From contig NZKY01000054.1 in assembly GCA_002694035.1 (NCBI GenBank), positions 21,749-55,331 on the forward strand: a stretch of DNA of 33,583 bases, read 5' to 3'. Each line of letters opens with the position of its first letter. Within the stretch, counting starts at the first letter, position 1. Of this stretch, positions 8,411 to 18,455 are shown piece after piece. The notes below the pieces were generated by a model. That model searched no databases, was not told the DNA's origin, and was given only the letters and a program-made list of their open reading frames with translations. The translations under genes were made by a program, and so were the position numbers. The DNA comes from Opitutia bacterium. GTDB lineage: Bacteria > Verrucomicrobiota > Verrucomicrobiia > Opitutales > Seribacteraceae.

Positions 8411-10561
8411 TCAAATTGGAGAAGCAAAAGGAAACTTATTTTCAAAAGGAAGGTTATCTTCATCAGCCGCATTCGGATTGGAAAAGATTTTGGTTGGATT
8501 TGTGTAAAGGGGATTGATGTTAAATTTTCTCATCAACAAAAGCATGTCCTGCGAACTCGTTTGTATGGTCTTTACTGCCATGGTACTATTTGCTTTCACG
8601 GCAGCTTCGTCATTAGTTTTTTTGATCGCAGATTTCATCGCAACAGCCGACTTAAAATTGACGCTATCTGCAACATTCTCATTATATCCTAGAGCTAGAG
8701 AGGCACCAACAGTTGCACCCTCAGTCGTGCCTTGATAAATTGCTTGTTTGATAATCAAGCCGTCTTCTCCAGATGTAATTCCACCAGTAATTGCCCCGTA
8801 TGTGGAACCATAGCTTACTGCTTCAGCGGCAGATATTGTTTCAAAATCATAAGTTCTTTTATCAGGCAAGGAATCCTTTTTCAGTCCGACTACCTGAAAC
8901 AAAGCACCGTGAGCGGCTCCATGGGCAATTGCCCTTGCAATTTCAATTTCGAATTCCTCGGTTACACCTTGAGGTTTGTCAACAAAAGATAGATTTTTGG
9001 CGGTTATTCCGCCGTAAGTCGAACCTTGAGAAGAATTGTTGATGATTGGTTGCAAAAGGGTAGGGTAGTATACTGCCAGTGCTGTATTACCTAATGAAGA
9101 ACCTAAGGCAGCACCGCTAGCAACAGAAAGGATTTCCTCACGCGTTGTTTTGTTGGCACTATCAGCAATAGTTGGATCGTTTTGAATGTGGATACTGGCA
9201 GCATCAATTGAACCATTTGCACTACCCTTAGCAGTTGCTTTGGCCAACTCATTTCTAGAATACATTTCCCAGCCTTCTTCGTAATCCCAAGATTTATCTA
9301 ATACACTTGCAAGCTGTGCACCCATTGAAGTGCCAAAAGCAACAGATTCTGCTAAACGATTGAGGGCATACCCATTTGCTTTTTCAATGGAGCTGGAAAT
9401 TATTTGATAAGATAATGATTGTGAAATTGACTCAGCAGCTTTCGTAGCAAGATTATTTTCTCTATAAATTTCGGTGCCCGAAGTGTTGTAAACTAAACTC
9501 AATGTCAATCCTGTAGAAATTGATTTAGTGGCTTCAAAAGCGAATAAGGTATTGTCACCTGCCAAAGAGAAGAACTGTTCGGCAACACCTTTCATCGATT
9601 CTTCCCCTAAAATTTTTGCAAAACCCTCAACATTTTGATCTGATAAATTATTTATATTCTGATACAGTAATCCGTCTGTTAAACCTTTTGACGCAAATTC
9701 CAAAAATCTAGACTTCTCTGGATCAAATTTCATAAAGCCCTTTATTCCATCAAACATCATCTGCTGATTTGGCTCATTTCTGCTAGAATTAACAGTACTT
9801 ATACTACCGGTAAAACCATTTCCACTTTCAGTTGCTTCGGATAGGATTTTTAGTAGTGATTTTATTGAATTTCTTACAAGATTTCTTTGGTGTTGATCGA
9901 TGATCTTTAGCTGATTTGGATATTTATTGCTGTTGAGATCAGATTCATTTAATGATCTAGCTAGTTGTTCTGAGATTTTCCTACTCCAATACGAAACATT
10001 TTCGTTCCATGATATTACTTTTTTGGGAATGATATTGGAGTATATGATTTCTGGCATTATGGAAATGTTTGCAGAAATGTCTTCACTCTTTGCTAAACTT
10101 GAATTTATATATGAAACCATTGAAGCATTAATTCCGGCTAATAAAGAATCATCGTTTAGATTAAAGTTCGTTTTATTGTCCACCAAGTAAGAAACTGCAT
10201 ACTCAAGAGCTTCACCAAGGTTTTCATCAGTAAAACTGTTAAAAGTTTTGGTCAGGGATGAAATTAACGCGGTTGTATCAGGCAAGGCTGATTGGTTTAA
10301 ATCTACAACACTCTGAATTGAAGTTGTGGCTGTATCACTAAGTCTTCTTTGATTAGAAATTGAGGGGATATGTGAGCCATCTGTTAGCGAAGGTAGATTA
10401 ATCAGTATAGTAGACTCGACCAAAGCCTTGTCTATTCCGGCATATAAAACATTGACCAATGTCGAAGCATTGATGCAAGTTATAATTAAGCAATGATTTA
10501 ACGGACTAAAATTAAAGGGCATTAATAGAAGTAAGTTACTCGCAACTAATTTAAAGTTCAA
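8411..10561 (-). CDS. Uncharacterised Ala/Ser/Gly-rich protein with repeated GxxxG motifs, in exopolysaccharide locus
   Basis: 716-aa ORF beginning 3 nt after the upstream O-antigen-ligase-like gene; at least six regularly spaced G[AST]xxG motifs (GTSMG, GSANG, GSSLG, GSTYG, GAAHG, GSTYG, GTTEG). Confidence 0.75.
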   Translation of the reverse strand: MNFKLVASNLLLLMPFNFSPLNHCLIITCINASTLVNVLYAGIDKALVESTILINLPSLTDGSHIPSISNQRRLSDTATTSIQSVVDLNQSALPDTTALISSLTKTFNSFTDENLGEALEYAVSYLVDNKTNFNLNDDSLLAGINASMVSYINSSLAKSEDISANISIMPEIIYSNIIPKKVISWNENVSYWSRKISEQLARSLNESDLNSNKYPNQLKIIDQHQRNLVRNSIKSLLKILSEATESGNGFTGSISTVNSSRNEPNQQMMFDGIKGFMKFDPEKSRFLEFASKGLTDGLLYQNINNLSDQNVEGFAKILGEESMKGVAEQFFSLAGDNTLFAFEATKSISTGLTLSLVYNTSGTEIYRENNLATKAAESISQSLSYQIISSSIEKANGYALNRLAESVAFGTSMGAQLASVLDKSWDYEEGWEMYSRNELAKATAKGSANGSIDAASIHIQNDPTIADSANKTTREEILSVASGAALGSSLGNTALAVYYPTLLQPIINNSSQGSTYGGITAKNLSFVDKPQGVTEEFEIEIARAIAHGAAHGALFQVVGLKKDSLPDKRTYDFETISAAEAVSYGSTYGAITGGITSGEDGLIIKQAIYQGTTEGATVGASLALGYNENVADSVNFKSAVAMKSAIKKTNDEAAVKANSTMAVKTIQTSSQDMLLLMRKFNINPLYTNPTKIFSNPNAADEDNLPFENKFPFASPI

Positions 10562-10563
10562 CC

Positions 10564-12153
10564 TTATTGCTCAAAATCTTTGCTAGATAAAACTGAGTAC
10601 TTAAAAGCACAACCTGTAATGATAGAGAAATAAAGTAAGCATGCGGGCGTCTGACTGGGGAAATCTACTATTGAATAAAGCAAAAATAAAACGCTCCCCA
10701 ATAAAAGTATCTTAGCTGTGTCAGATCTAGTTAAAAACAAAAATTTGAGAATATAAAATAAGTAAGGTACGATTAATAAGAATCCAAATAATCCAAATTC
10801 TGAAACTTTTTCTAACCAATCATTATGACCATATCTTACTAGTGGTGTGTATTCAACATGTGCATGTTGAAGACCAAGACTGCGCTCATTTCTAGTCTCT
10901 AATGATTGAAAAATCGGATTTACAATTTTATAAGAACCAAATCCGTAACCAAATATAGGTTTTTCGCTAATTTGAGAAACTAAATCCTTCCACAATAATA
11001 TTCTAAAGGGTAACTTTCCAGCCTTTAAATTATTTACTTGAGAATCGAAGTTGGATAACATTTCTTTCCATGTTTCATTATGGTAAATTTTAGTAAAAAA
11101 AATGGAGCTTACTATTATAATAAAAAATAAAAAAACAAAGTAAAAATATTTTTTATAAGATTTTATTTGTAGAAAAATTCTCGGAAATAACATTATGGTT
11201 AAAAAAAATATAATTAATAGAATTGAGCCAGATTTGGAACCCGAGAATGGTATTGATAAAACTCCTAAAATTATACTAACCATTAGCATTACGAGTTTTG
11301 GTTTTCGATAATCTATGGTTCGAGTTTTTTTGTATTGATGAAGTAGATAAGCAAAAGAAGCGGTTAAGCTTAAAAGAACGAAACATGCCCAATGGTTTTT
11401 ATAGGTAAATGTTGAAAAAAAATAGCGAGGTTCAGGCGTATCCCAAATACCAAGAATCTCCAGTAAATTATCAGATGGAACATAGTTAAGTTTCTGCCAT
11501 AAACCAACAATTGCGAGAAGCCCACTGTTTATTCCCATCAAAAAAATCAAATTACGAATGTGCTTTCGTTTTTTTATGGTTAAAAAAATAATTATAGCGG
11601 CAGACAATTGAATTAATTTATGAAAAAAATCTAGAAGAATTTCATTGTCTCTAAAACTAATGGCAGGAAGATAGGTTTTATTATTTAAAGTAATTTTTTT
11701 TTCATAATTGTTAATTAATTTATCAATTGGAGTGCTTGAAACTTCAAATTTATCATAATAACGATTTTTAAAATCAAAAAATGTTGTCAAAGATAATTGT
11801 TGATTTGACCGAGAAAGGATGTAGTTGTCTTTAAAAAACGATGAGGTAAATATAACCTTTTCAAAGTTTTTTTCTCTAGAAAGTGCTTCTTCTACCGATA
11901 ACTCAGTCCAATCCTGCTCGTTTAATGCCTTGTAAGAAGGATTTAAATATGAGCATACAAAAAGAAATACTACGAGTATTACAGGGGCAAAATATTTAAG
12001 TATGTATTTAAGCCTGTATTCAGAATATAATATTATAATTATATAATACACTAATACTATGTCTATTGTGAATAAGATCCAAGTACCGGCAAGACCTGCT
12101 TTACACCAAGGTACAAGTACAAGCAAAAAAACAATTGGGTTAAGGGATTTCAA
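10564..12153 (-). CDS. O-antigen ligase/polymerase-like (WaaL/Wzy_C) membrane protein
   Basis: Many TM segments, ISEKPIFGYGFGSY ... RYGHNDWLEKVSEFGLFGFLLIVP typical of the O-antigen ligase family. Confidence 0.85.
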   Translation of the reverse strand: MKSLNPIVFLLVLVPWCKAGLAGTWILFTIDIVLVYYIIIILYSEYRLKYILKYFAPVILVVFLFVCSYLNPSYKALNEQDWTELSVEEALSREKNFEKVIFTSSFFKDNYILSRSNQQLSLTTFFDFKNRYYDKFEVSSTPIDKLINNYEKKITLNNKTYLPAISFRDNEILLDFFHKLIQLSAAIIIFLTIKKRKHIRNLIFLMGINSGLLAIVGLWQKLNYVPSDNLLEILGIWDTPEPRYFFSTFTYKNHWACFVLLSLTASFAYLLHQYKKTRTIDYRKPKLVMLMVSIILGVLSIPFSGSKSGSILLIIFFLTIMLFPRIFLQIKSYKKYFYFVFLFFIIIVSSIFFTKIYHNETWKEMLSNFDSQVNNLKAGKLPFRILLWKDLVSQISEKPIFGYGFGSYKIVNPIFQSLETRNERSLGLQHAHVEYTPLVRYGHNDWLEKVSEFGLFGFLLIVPYLFYILKFLFLTRSDTAKILLLGSVLFLLYSIVDFPSQTPACLLYFSIITGCAFKYSVLSSKDFEQ

Positions 12154-12216
12154 ATTCAGTACACTCTTAGGTATTTTTAGGCAAAATTACGAATATATTG
12201 ACAATATTTTTATAAG

Positions 12217-13515
12217 TTGATTGATTATAAGGATACCCAAATCATAGTGTCTATCTATACTTTTCTGCCCAAATTTTCATTTAGACTATTTTGCATTTCG
12301 CTAAGTCTAGCATTTACAATAAATGTTAATGCATTTGTTGAGGGCAAGTTTGGTAAACTTGAAGCTTCAGCAACTCTAAGGGGCGAATATGATTCCCGTG
12401 TTTTTGGAATATCAACAAATTCATTTCAGGGTGCAAAATCTTCTAATAGTCCATTGATTGCCGCCAATGAATTAAAAAGTGAGGACGATCTTATAATAAG
12501 TTTGTCTCCTGCCTTACATTTCACAAAACAGACGAGGTGGTTTACTTTTAGCGGAACTGGGGGTCTTCAAATGACTCGGTATATAAAAAATAATGATAAA
12601 AGCTACACCCAACCTCTCACCACCTTTACAATTGATTTTGATGAAACTTTAACCAAAAACAAACGCGTTTCAAACAATGCTAAAATTAGATTTGATGCTA
12701 CATTTGATCTTGGTCAAAGCGTTGGCGGAAGTGTTTTAGAACAGGATCTTATAGCCTTCACTTATTTTGTTGCCGGTCTTAATGTTCGCTATAACCATAG
12801 CCCTAAATTTGGCGTTGGTGCTGGTACTTCCTACAATGTTCGATATTATCAATCTGGTGCTACACAAGAAAGGGTTTATCATGACATTACAACCATACCT
12901 GTTTCTCTTAGAGCATTCTATATATACTCTGAAAAATTAGATTTTTATTCAGATTATACTTTCAGTCGAACCAACGATGATCAAGCTGGGTCCAATACAC
13001 TTTCTGACTCCATTTCTCACTCGATTACCTTTGGAGCACAAGGGAATTATTCATCAAAACTTTCTGGCAATGCTAATGTCGGATATGCATTGCAAGATTA
13101 CGATAATGAAAAAGTTTCTAATCAAGATAATTTAATCACAAGTATAGGGTTAGATTGGAACCTTAATACCAAAACTTCTTTGGGCTTTGATGTTAACCGA
13201 GCATTTTCACCTTCTGCTCAAGGTTTTTCAACTTTTAGCACTATGGGGCGCGTAAGTGTTTCTCATCGGTTAAATGAAAAAATCACAGGACTTGCATATC
13301 TGAGTGGGGGAAATGTCAGTTACACATATCCTACAAATGCCATAACCTCTCGAGATTCCTCCAGCCTTAATCAATTTGGATTAGGTGCGAGTTTGCAAAG
13401 ACGGTTAACGCCATACATTACAATCAGTGGTGGATACGATTTTTCATTTACAGACAGGTCCATTGAAGAATACAGTCGACATCTTTTTCATGCACAAGCT
13501 ACTGGTCGGTTCTAG
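12217..13515 (+). CDS. Outer-membrane beta-barrel protein of a polysaccharide locus
   Basis: Signal-like N-terminus, alternating beta-strand pattern, terminal Phe (HAQATGRF*), immediately upstream of Wza-like gene. Start uncertain (TTG 12217 or GTG about 12247). Confidence 0.75.
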   Translation: MIDYKDTQIIVSIYTFLPKFSFRLFCISLSLAFTINVNAFVEGKFGKLEASATLRGEYDSRVFGISTNSFQGAKSSNSPLIAANELKSEDDLIISLSPALHFTKQTRWFTFSGTGGLQMTRYIKNNDKSYTQPLTTFTIDFDETLTKNKRVSNNAKIRFDATFDLGQSVGGSVLEQDLIAFTYFVAGLNVRYNHSPKFGVGAGTSYNVRYYQSGATQERVYHDITTIPVSLRAFYIYSEKLDFYSDYTFSRTNDDQAGSNTLSDSISHSITFGAQGNYSSKLSGNANVGYALQDYDNEKVSNQDNLITSIGLDWNLNTKTSLGFDVNRAFSPSAQGFSTFSTMGRVSVSHRLNEKITGLAYLSGGNVSYTYPTNAITSRDSSSLNQFGLGASLQRRLTPYITISGGYDFSFTDRSIEEYSRHLFHAQATGRF

Positions 13516-13518
13516 GTT

Positions 13519-14154
13519 ATGATTAAATGGGTTTTGTTTTTAAATTGTGTTTTTATTCTAAATCCACTTGTAGGGCAGAATAAGTATAATGATGATCCTT
13601 CAATCATTAAAGATCCCACGGGATATAAATTAAGAATTGGAGATAGCCTGAGAATTGCGGTACGTGGAGAAACCGAGACTGCTGTAGATGCTATAATCGA
13701 TTCAGAGGGCAAAGTTCGAGTTGTTTATCTCGGAGAACTTAAGGTTTCTGGGATGAATTCAAAACAAGTCGAGAAACTTATTGTTAACGAGTATCAAAAA
13801 AACTTAATTTATCAAAATCCAATTGTTAGTATATTAATAACAAAATATTCTGATCGGGTTGTTTTTCTATCTGGATCTGTTAATCGAAAGGGACCTTATA
13901 TTTTTCCTCCAGAAGTTGAGGCAATGAATATTGTAGAAGTTATAGCTAGGGCAGGCGGATTCACTGATATTGCACGTAAAAACAAAGTATTTGTTACCCG
14001 AACTTTTTATGATGTATCTGGACAAGTGAAAGACACCAAAACATATGAGGTCAATGTAGAAGCGTTGAGCACAGGAAACCTACTTCTGGGTTCAGCAAGT
14101 AGATTTTGGATTTATCCCGGTGATCGAATTGAAGTCCCCGAGAGACTTATTTAA
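13519..14154 (+). CDS. Polysaccharide export protein, Wza-like (Poly_export/SLBB)
   Basis: YKLRIGDSLRIAVRGETETAVDAIIDSEGKVRVVYLGELKVSGM...VFLSGSVNRKGPYIFPPEVEAMNIVEVIARAGGFTDIARKNKVFVTR. Confidence 0.9.
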   Translation: MIKWVLFLNCVFILNPLVGQNKYNDDPSIIKDPTGYKLRIGDSLRIAVRGETETAVDAIIDSEGKVRVVYLGELKVSGMNSKQVEKLIVNEYQKNLIYQNPIVSILITKYSDRVVFLSGSVNRKGPYIFPPEVEAMNIVEVIARAGGFTDIARKNKVFVTRTFYDVSGQVKDTKTYEVNVEALSTGNLLLGSASRFWIYPGDRIEVPERLI

Positions 14155-16406
14155 TGGAAGAAGAGATTGAAAATTTAAATTCGCAGGGATCAGTTCGTTC
14201 TAAAAGTAAGACCAAAAGTATTGCTGAAATATTACTTGTTATTAGGGACAGATGGCTTTTGGCACTATCTTTAGCATTACCGATTTCATTAGGATATGTT
14301 TACCTGAAATTTCAGGACACAGAATTTTTTCAGTCCTCTTCATCTTTTCGTTTAATCCCGCCCCCCGCAGTTCTCAATCTTCAGAAGGTTGATCGAGACA
14401 CACAAGTTCAGGGTCTTGTTGCAAAACATAGGGAAGGATTGAATAGCCAAGAACTTAAAGCAAGTGTAATTCAAAAAATTTCCGATAATCCCGAGTCTAA
14501 ATCAATTATGTTGGCGCCTTTCTTAAGGGAAGGAATACCAGTTGGAGTTGAGTCAACTATTAGTTATTCAATAAGTGTTTCTCCCCCTTCTGAAGGAAGA
14601 CCGCGATTTGTAATAAGTTCAACTTCTAGAAGTGCAAAAGGGGCAATGCTTGTTGCTGATTTGGTTCAGTCAGAATACGAAAAACTTCATAAAAGTAAAA
14701 AGAATCAACAAGTTGAATCTGTTAGAAATCTTCTAGAAAAGTTGCTTGCACAAAGTATTGAGAAAGAATCACAACTTGCCGACGAAATGTCAGCCTATAA
14801 GAAAAACTTAGGCTTACCATTTATTGAAGATGAAAAAAGGGACACTGCAGATAGGAAAAGCCAATACTCTGCAGAGGTCACCACATCTAAACTCGAACAA
14901 ATTAAAATAGATTCGCTTTTAAGACAAGTGTTACAAATTCAGGCTAGAATTGGCTCTAGAAATAGCTCAAGTAGATCTAAGGATATCGATAATGACATAG
15001 CATTAATCAAAGATTTTTTTGAGATTGATGCGATTGAGAGTTTTGGCAATGTACCTTCCTTAAGAAAAACTCTATTTGATCTCGAAAAAACACGTATGAG
15101 GTATCAAGAGGGATCACCAGGTTATCTAGAGAGACATCCTAAAATGCTTGAAAATGCTAGACAGGTAAATGAAGTAAAGAATTCATTGATTAAGGAAGTG
15201 ACTTCAGCCATTGAAGATTTGAAAGACAAAAGGGTTCAACTCACTGCACAAGAAAAAGAGTTCCAGCAAGCGATGGAAAAAGTTCAACAAGATTCAATGA
15301 AACTAAGTGAAATTGAAGAATGGTTAATCAATAAAGAGAGGGAGCTCACTGTGGTTAGAACAAGTACGGATCAAATTCAGAAAAGGTTGAATGAAGTAAG
15401 AATTGAACAAGCATTGCCTTCTGAACAAGAGGAACCTTTGCATAAAGAGCAATATGCATTTTTACCTGGTGGTCCGTACACTCCGGATAAAGCAAAAATC
15501 AAGAGAACTGGTATTTATATTTTTCTAGGTTTGTTCATTCTCATTCCTGTAAGTCTTGAATTAGTAGACAACCGAGTAAAATCTCCATTTGATGTAGAGG
15601 TTTTCATTGGTAAAGATTTAATAGGTGGTATTCCTAAAATATCCGATGTGGAGGAGGCACACAGACCTTTGATCGTTGGTAATGACCTTGATGATGGACT
15701 TACAGAATCTTTTCGAAGTATGTTTAGCAGAATTCAAATGAATTCTCAGACTGAATACCCCAAAACAATTCTCATTACTTCAGCAATTCCAAGTGAGGGG
15801 AAAAGTTTAATTTCAGCTAATCTAGCATACAGTTGTGCAAATCATGGTCGCAGGACTGTGTTAGTTGATTTTGATTTAAGACGACCTGGATTGCACAAAT
15901 TTTGTGGAATAGAAAACAAGACTGGGCTTGTTTCTCTTGTAAATGTGGCTTCCTCAAAAGAAAATTTAAAGAACTCTATTAATGATTCGGTTCAAGAAAT
16001 TCATCCTAATCTATACATCTTACCATCAGGAGGAAAGACGCGTGCAGCAACTGAAATGTTAGAACAAAAAGAATTTGATATTGTTCATAATGAATTAAAA
16101 GAAATGTTTGATGTTATAATTGTGGACAGTCCCCCTATTGGTTTATTTCCGGATTCCCTGGCAATCGCTAGAAAGGTAGACGATGTTCTTTTCGTAACGC
16201 GTTATGGAAAAGTTTCGAGAAAAATTGCAAAAAACCTTGTAGAGAACCTTGAAGAAACAGGCGTAAATGTTCTAGGAGTCGTATTAAACGATCTACCACA
16301 GAAGAAAGCTCCAGGTTATTATTATTCTGGCTATTATGGATATGGGTATTTTCGCTATAAATATTACAATAAATATTATGGAAAAGAGAAAAAGTCTGAA
16401 GCATAG
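14154..16406 (+). CDS. Polysaccharide co-polymerase / bacterial tyrosine autokinase (Wzc/BY-kinase)
   Basis: Wzz-like N-terminus; Walker A TSAIPSEGKSLISANLA; A' VLVDFDLRRPGLH; B DVIIVDSPPIG; Tyr-rich tail. Overlaps previous stop by 1 nt (TAATG). Confidence 0.95.
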   Translation: MEEEIENLNSQGSVRSKSKTKSIAEILLVIRDRWLLALSLALPISLGYVYLKFQDTEFFQSSSSFRLIPPPAVLNLQKVDRDTQVQGLVAKHREGLNSQELKASVIQKISDNPESKSIMLAPFLREGIPVGVESTISYSISVSPPSEGRPRFVISSTSRSAKGAMLVADLVQSEYEKLHKSKKNQQVESVRNLLEKLLAQSIEKESQLADEMSAYKKNLGLPFIEDEKRDTADRKSQYSAEVTTSKLEQIKIDSLLRQVLQIQARIGSRNSSSRSKDIDNDIALIKDFFEIDAIESFGNVPSLRKTLFDLEKTRMRYQEGSPGYLERHPKMLENARQVNEVKNSLIKEVTSAIEDLKDKRVQLTAQEKEFQQAMEKVQQDSMKLSEIEEWLINKERELTVVRTSTDQIQKRLNEVRIEQALPSEQEEPLHKEQYAFLPGGPYTPDKAKIKRTGIYIFLGLFILIPVSLELVDNRVKSPFDVEVFIGKDLIGGIPKISDVEEAHRPLIVGNDLDDGLTESFRSMFSRIQMNSQTEYPKTILITSAIPSEGKSLISANLAYSCANHGRRTVLVDFDLRRPGLHKFCGIENKTGLVSLVNVASSKENLKNSINDSVQEIHPNLYILPSGGKTRAATEMLEQKEFDIVHNELKEMFDVIIVDSPPIGLFPDSLAIARKVDDVLFVTRYGKVSRKIAKNLVENLEETGVNVLGVVLNDLPQKKAPGYYYSGYYGYGYFRYKYYNKYYGKEKKSEA

Positions 16407-16456
16407 TTACCACTTTGATTAATTAGAGAAACAAATTTTTTAAAAAGTAAATTATT

Positions 16457-16666
16457 ATGTTTGAATATAAGACTATTTCTGTTTCTCCTGAAGGTATAAG
16501 AGTTAAAGGGGATGACATGAGTGAACAATTATCTGAATTGCTTAACAAACATTTTAATCAATATGCAAAAAGTGGATGGCGTGTTATTTCTCTCTTGCCA
16601 ACAATGAAAAGTGAAGGTGCCGTTACAAAAATTTTGATTACATTGGAACGTGAAAAAGATAATTAA
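16457..16666 (+). CDS. Small hypothetical protein, DUF4177-like
   Basis: MFEYKTISVS...LLNKHFNQYAKSGWRVISLLP pattern (YK...LN..G..GW..I). Confidence 0.6.
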   Translation: MFEYKTISVSPEGIRVKGDDMSEQLSELLNKHFNQYAKSGWRVISLLPTMKSEGAVTKILITLEREKDN

Positions 16667-17088
16667 AGAAACTCCACATTCACTATTCGATCTCCATTAA
16701 TAGTGAGAATTACAAAATCTCTATTTTTTTGACAGAGCTTAAATTGCAGAGAGTCTAGCGACCAATTTGAAGAAACAATATTTTCCCAAAGATATAATCT
16801 TCTTTCCCACAGTTTATTTTCAATAAAATTTTGTGCGAGGACTTTATACTGCAAACCAAGTAAATCATTTAATTTGTATATATTTTCTCCAACCTTCATA
16901 TCCACGAGAATTCTGCTTTCTAGATCTCGAAGGCTTTCAACGGCTTCAATCTCTAAGGCTCTTAAATGGTTATTTTGTTTTAATTGAATAGCCGCAGATT
17001 GTTGTTGATACTGTAAGTCAGGATCCCACTTATTGTTTCCGCAAGAAACAAATAAAAGAATTAAAATAACGACGGAAGATTTAAACAT
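16663..17088 (-). CDS. Small predicted lipoprotein
   Basis: From internal ATG: MFKSSVVILILLFVSCGNN, signal peptide with lipobox-like LFVSC. ORF track gives longer start at 17151. Confidence 0.6.
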   Translation of the reverse strand: MFKSSVVILILLFVSCGNNKWDPDLQYQQQSAAIQLKQNNHLRALEIEAVESLRDLESRILVDMKVGENIYKLNDLLGLQYKVLAQNFIENKLWERRLYLWENIVSSNWSLDSLQFKLCQKNRDFVILTINGDRIVNVEFL

Positions 17089-17109
17089 AGCATATTTTCT
17101 TAATCGGAA

Positions 17110-17664
17110 ATGGCATTTAAGATGCTTTTGAACTATTTGTTGAGTCATCAAGAGATATATCCCTACAAAATTGAAAAACTTGCAGCAAGCATAAGTGCTC
17201 CAGTTTTTATGCCTGAACCCGATTCTGGTAATCTCTCCATGAGATTTGCAAAATTCCCCTTAGGTGGAAGTGAGTCTATAATTGATATTTACACATGCGG
17301 TAAGAGAGTTTTTATAACTGTTACTCGATTTTTAGCATCTCTACGAGTTTTTCTCGATAAATCGGCTATAAATCCTCCTCTTAAAATTCCGATTGAAATT
17401 TCCACTTCAGAAATTAACAAACAAGAGCCATTATTTAACGAAGTCTTTTTTAGAAATCAGGAACTGTCTGGAAATTTGAGTAAATCTGAGAATGATGATC
17501 ATTATTTTCTATTTAAAACAGATTCGATAAATTGTTTCGTTTACGGGATCAGCAATCCCTGCTTAAAAAAAGATGAGTCATGGATAAGATTAATTAATCG
17601 TTCGTTTGGTACCGAATTGGTACCACCGCGTAGAAAATTTGTCGAAAAATTAGTTTATAAATGA
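17110..17664 (+). CDS. Hypothetical protein upstream of and coupled to pssA
   Basis: 184-aa ORF overlapping pssA start by 4 nt (ATGA). Confidence 0.6.
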   Translation: MAFKMLLNYLLSHQEIYPYKIEKLAASISAPVFMPEPDSGNLSMRFAKFPLGGSESIIDIYTCGKRVFITVTRFLASLRVFLDKSAINPPLKIPIEISTSEINKQEPLFNEVFFRNQELSGNLSKSENDDHYFLFKTDSINCFVYGISNPCLKKDESWIRLINRSFGTELVPPRRKFVEKLVYK

Positions 17665-18455
17665 AGGTCAAGAGTGAAAATATTAAAGCCCGTAAAATTT
17701 CAGTTCTAAAATTACTTCCAAATATTTTCACTACCATTGGCTTATGCTCAGGTTTGACTGGTATTAGATTTGCTCTGGAAGGCAACTGGCAAAATGCTGT
17801 TTTGTGTATACTTGTTGCTGCATGCTTTGATATGATTGATGGCCTATCGGCTAGATTATTAAAAGCTTTCTCTCCTTTCGGGGCTGAGCTCGACAGTTTG
17901 GCAGATGCAATTAGTTTTGGTGTCTCACCTTCTATTATTTTTTATCTATGGATTAGAGAACCCATTCTTGAGATAAAGCAAGCTCACCTACTAGAATGGT
18001 TTTGGATACCTATATTGTTTTACACTGCGTGCAATGCCTTTAGACTTGCAAGATTTAATGTGCTTCACCTCTCAGAAGAATCAACTATTTCAAGAAAGAG
18101 CTATTTTACAGGAGTACCTGCACCAGCAGGTGCTGGCTTACTACTTATGCCCTTAGGTTTACAGTTTATTTTCGACCGGTTTGATTATAATTTAAAATTA
18201 TCTGAATATCCCTTTTTAATAACAATTTGGGTGTTTATTATTTCTTTGTTGATGATTTCTAGAATTCCAACTTTTTCATTTCGAAATGTAAGATTTAACA
18301 TAGCCAGAAACAAAGCTATTTTGGTACTTCTTTTTGTTTGTTTAGGAGTATCAATATTTATGAAGGAGACATGGATTTTCTTATTTTCTGTGGGAATACT
18401 TTATTTTATTAGTATTCCCTTTTCCTATTTCGCTCAGAAAAAAGATACTAATTAA
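17661..18455 (+). CDS. pssA: CDP-diacylglycerol--serine O-phosphatidyltransferase
   Basis: LLPNIFTTIGLCSGLTGIRFALEG...ACFDMIDGLSARLLKAFSPFGAELDSLADAISFGVSPS: CDP-alcohol phosphotransferase motif. Confidence 0.93.
   Translation: MKVKSENIKARKISVLKLLPNIFTTIGLCSGLTGIRFALEGNWQNAVLCILVAACFDMIDGLSARLLKAFSPFGAELDSLADAISFGVSPSIIFYLWIREPILEIKQAHLLEWFWIPILFYTACNAFRLARFNVLHLSEESTISRKSYFTGVPAPAGAGLLLMPLGLQFIFDRFDYNLKLSEYPFLITIWVFIISLLMISRIPTFSFRNVRFNIARNKAILVLLFVCLGVSIFMKETWIFLFSVGILYFISIPFSYFAQKKDTN

Noticed and set aside
12025-12060. Very AT-rich stretch (aatataatattataattatataatac) resembling an origin or promoter
   Set aside because: Encodes hydrophobic TM residues (YYIIIILY) of the O-antigen-ligase-like protein; composition explained by coding.
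12154-12216. TTGACA in the divergent polysaccharide promoter region
   Set aside because: -35-like hexamer present but no -10 element at acceptable spacing; not called as a promoter.
17608-17624. GGTACC-gaatt-GGTACC duplicated palindrome
   Set aside because: Inside a coding region, short, and explainable by codons for GTELVP; no supporting context.
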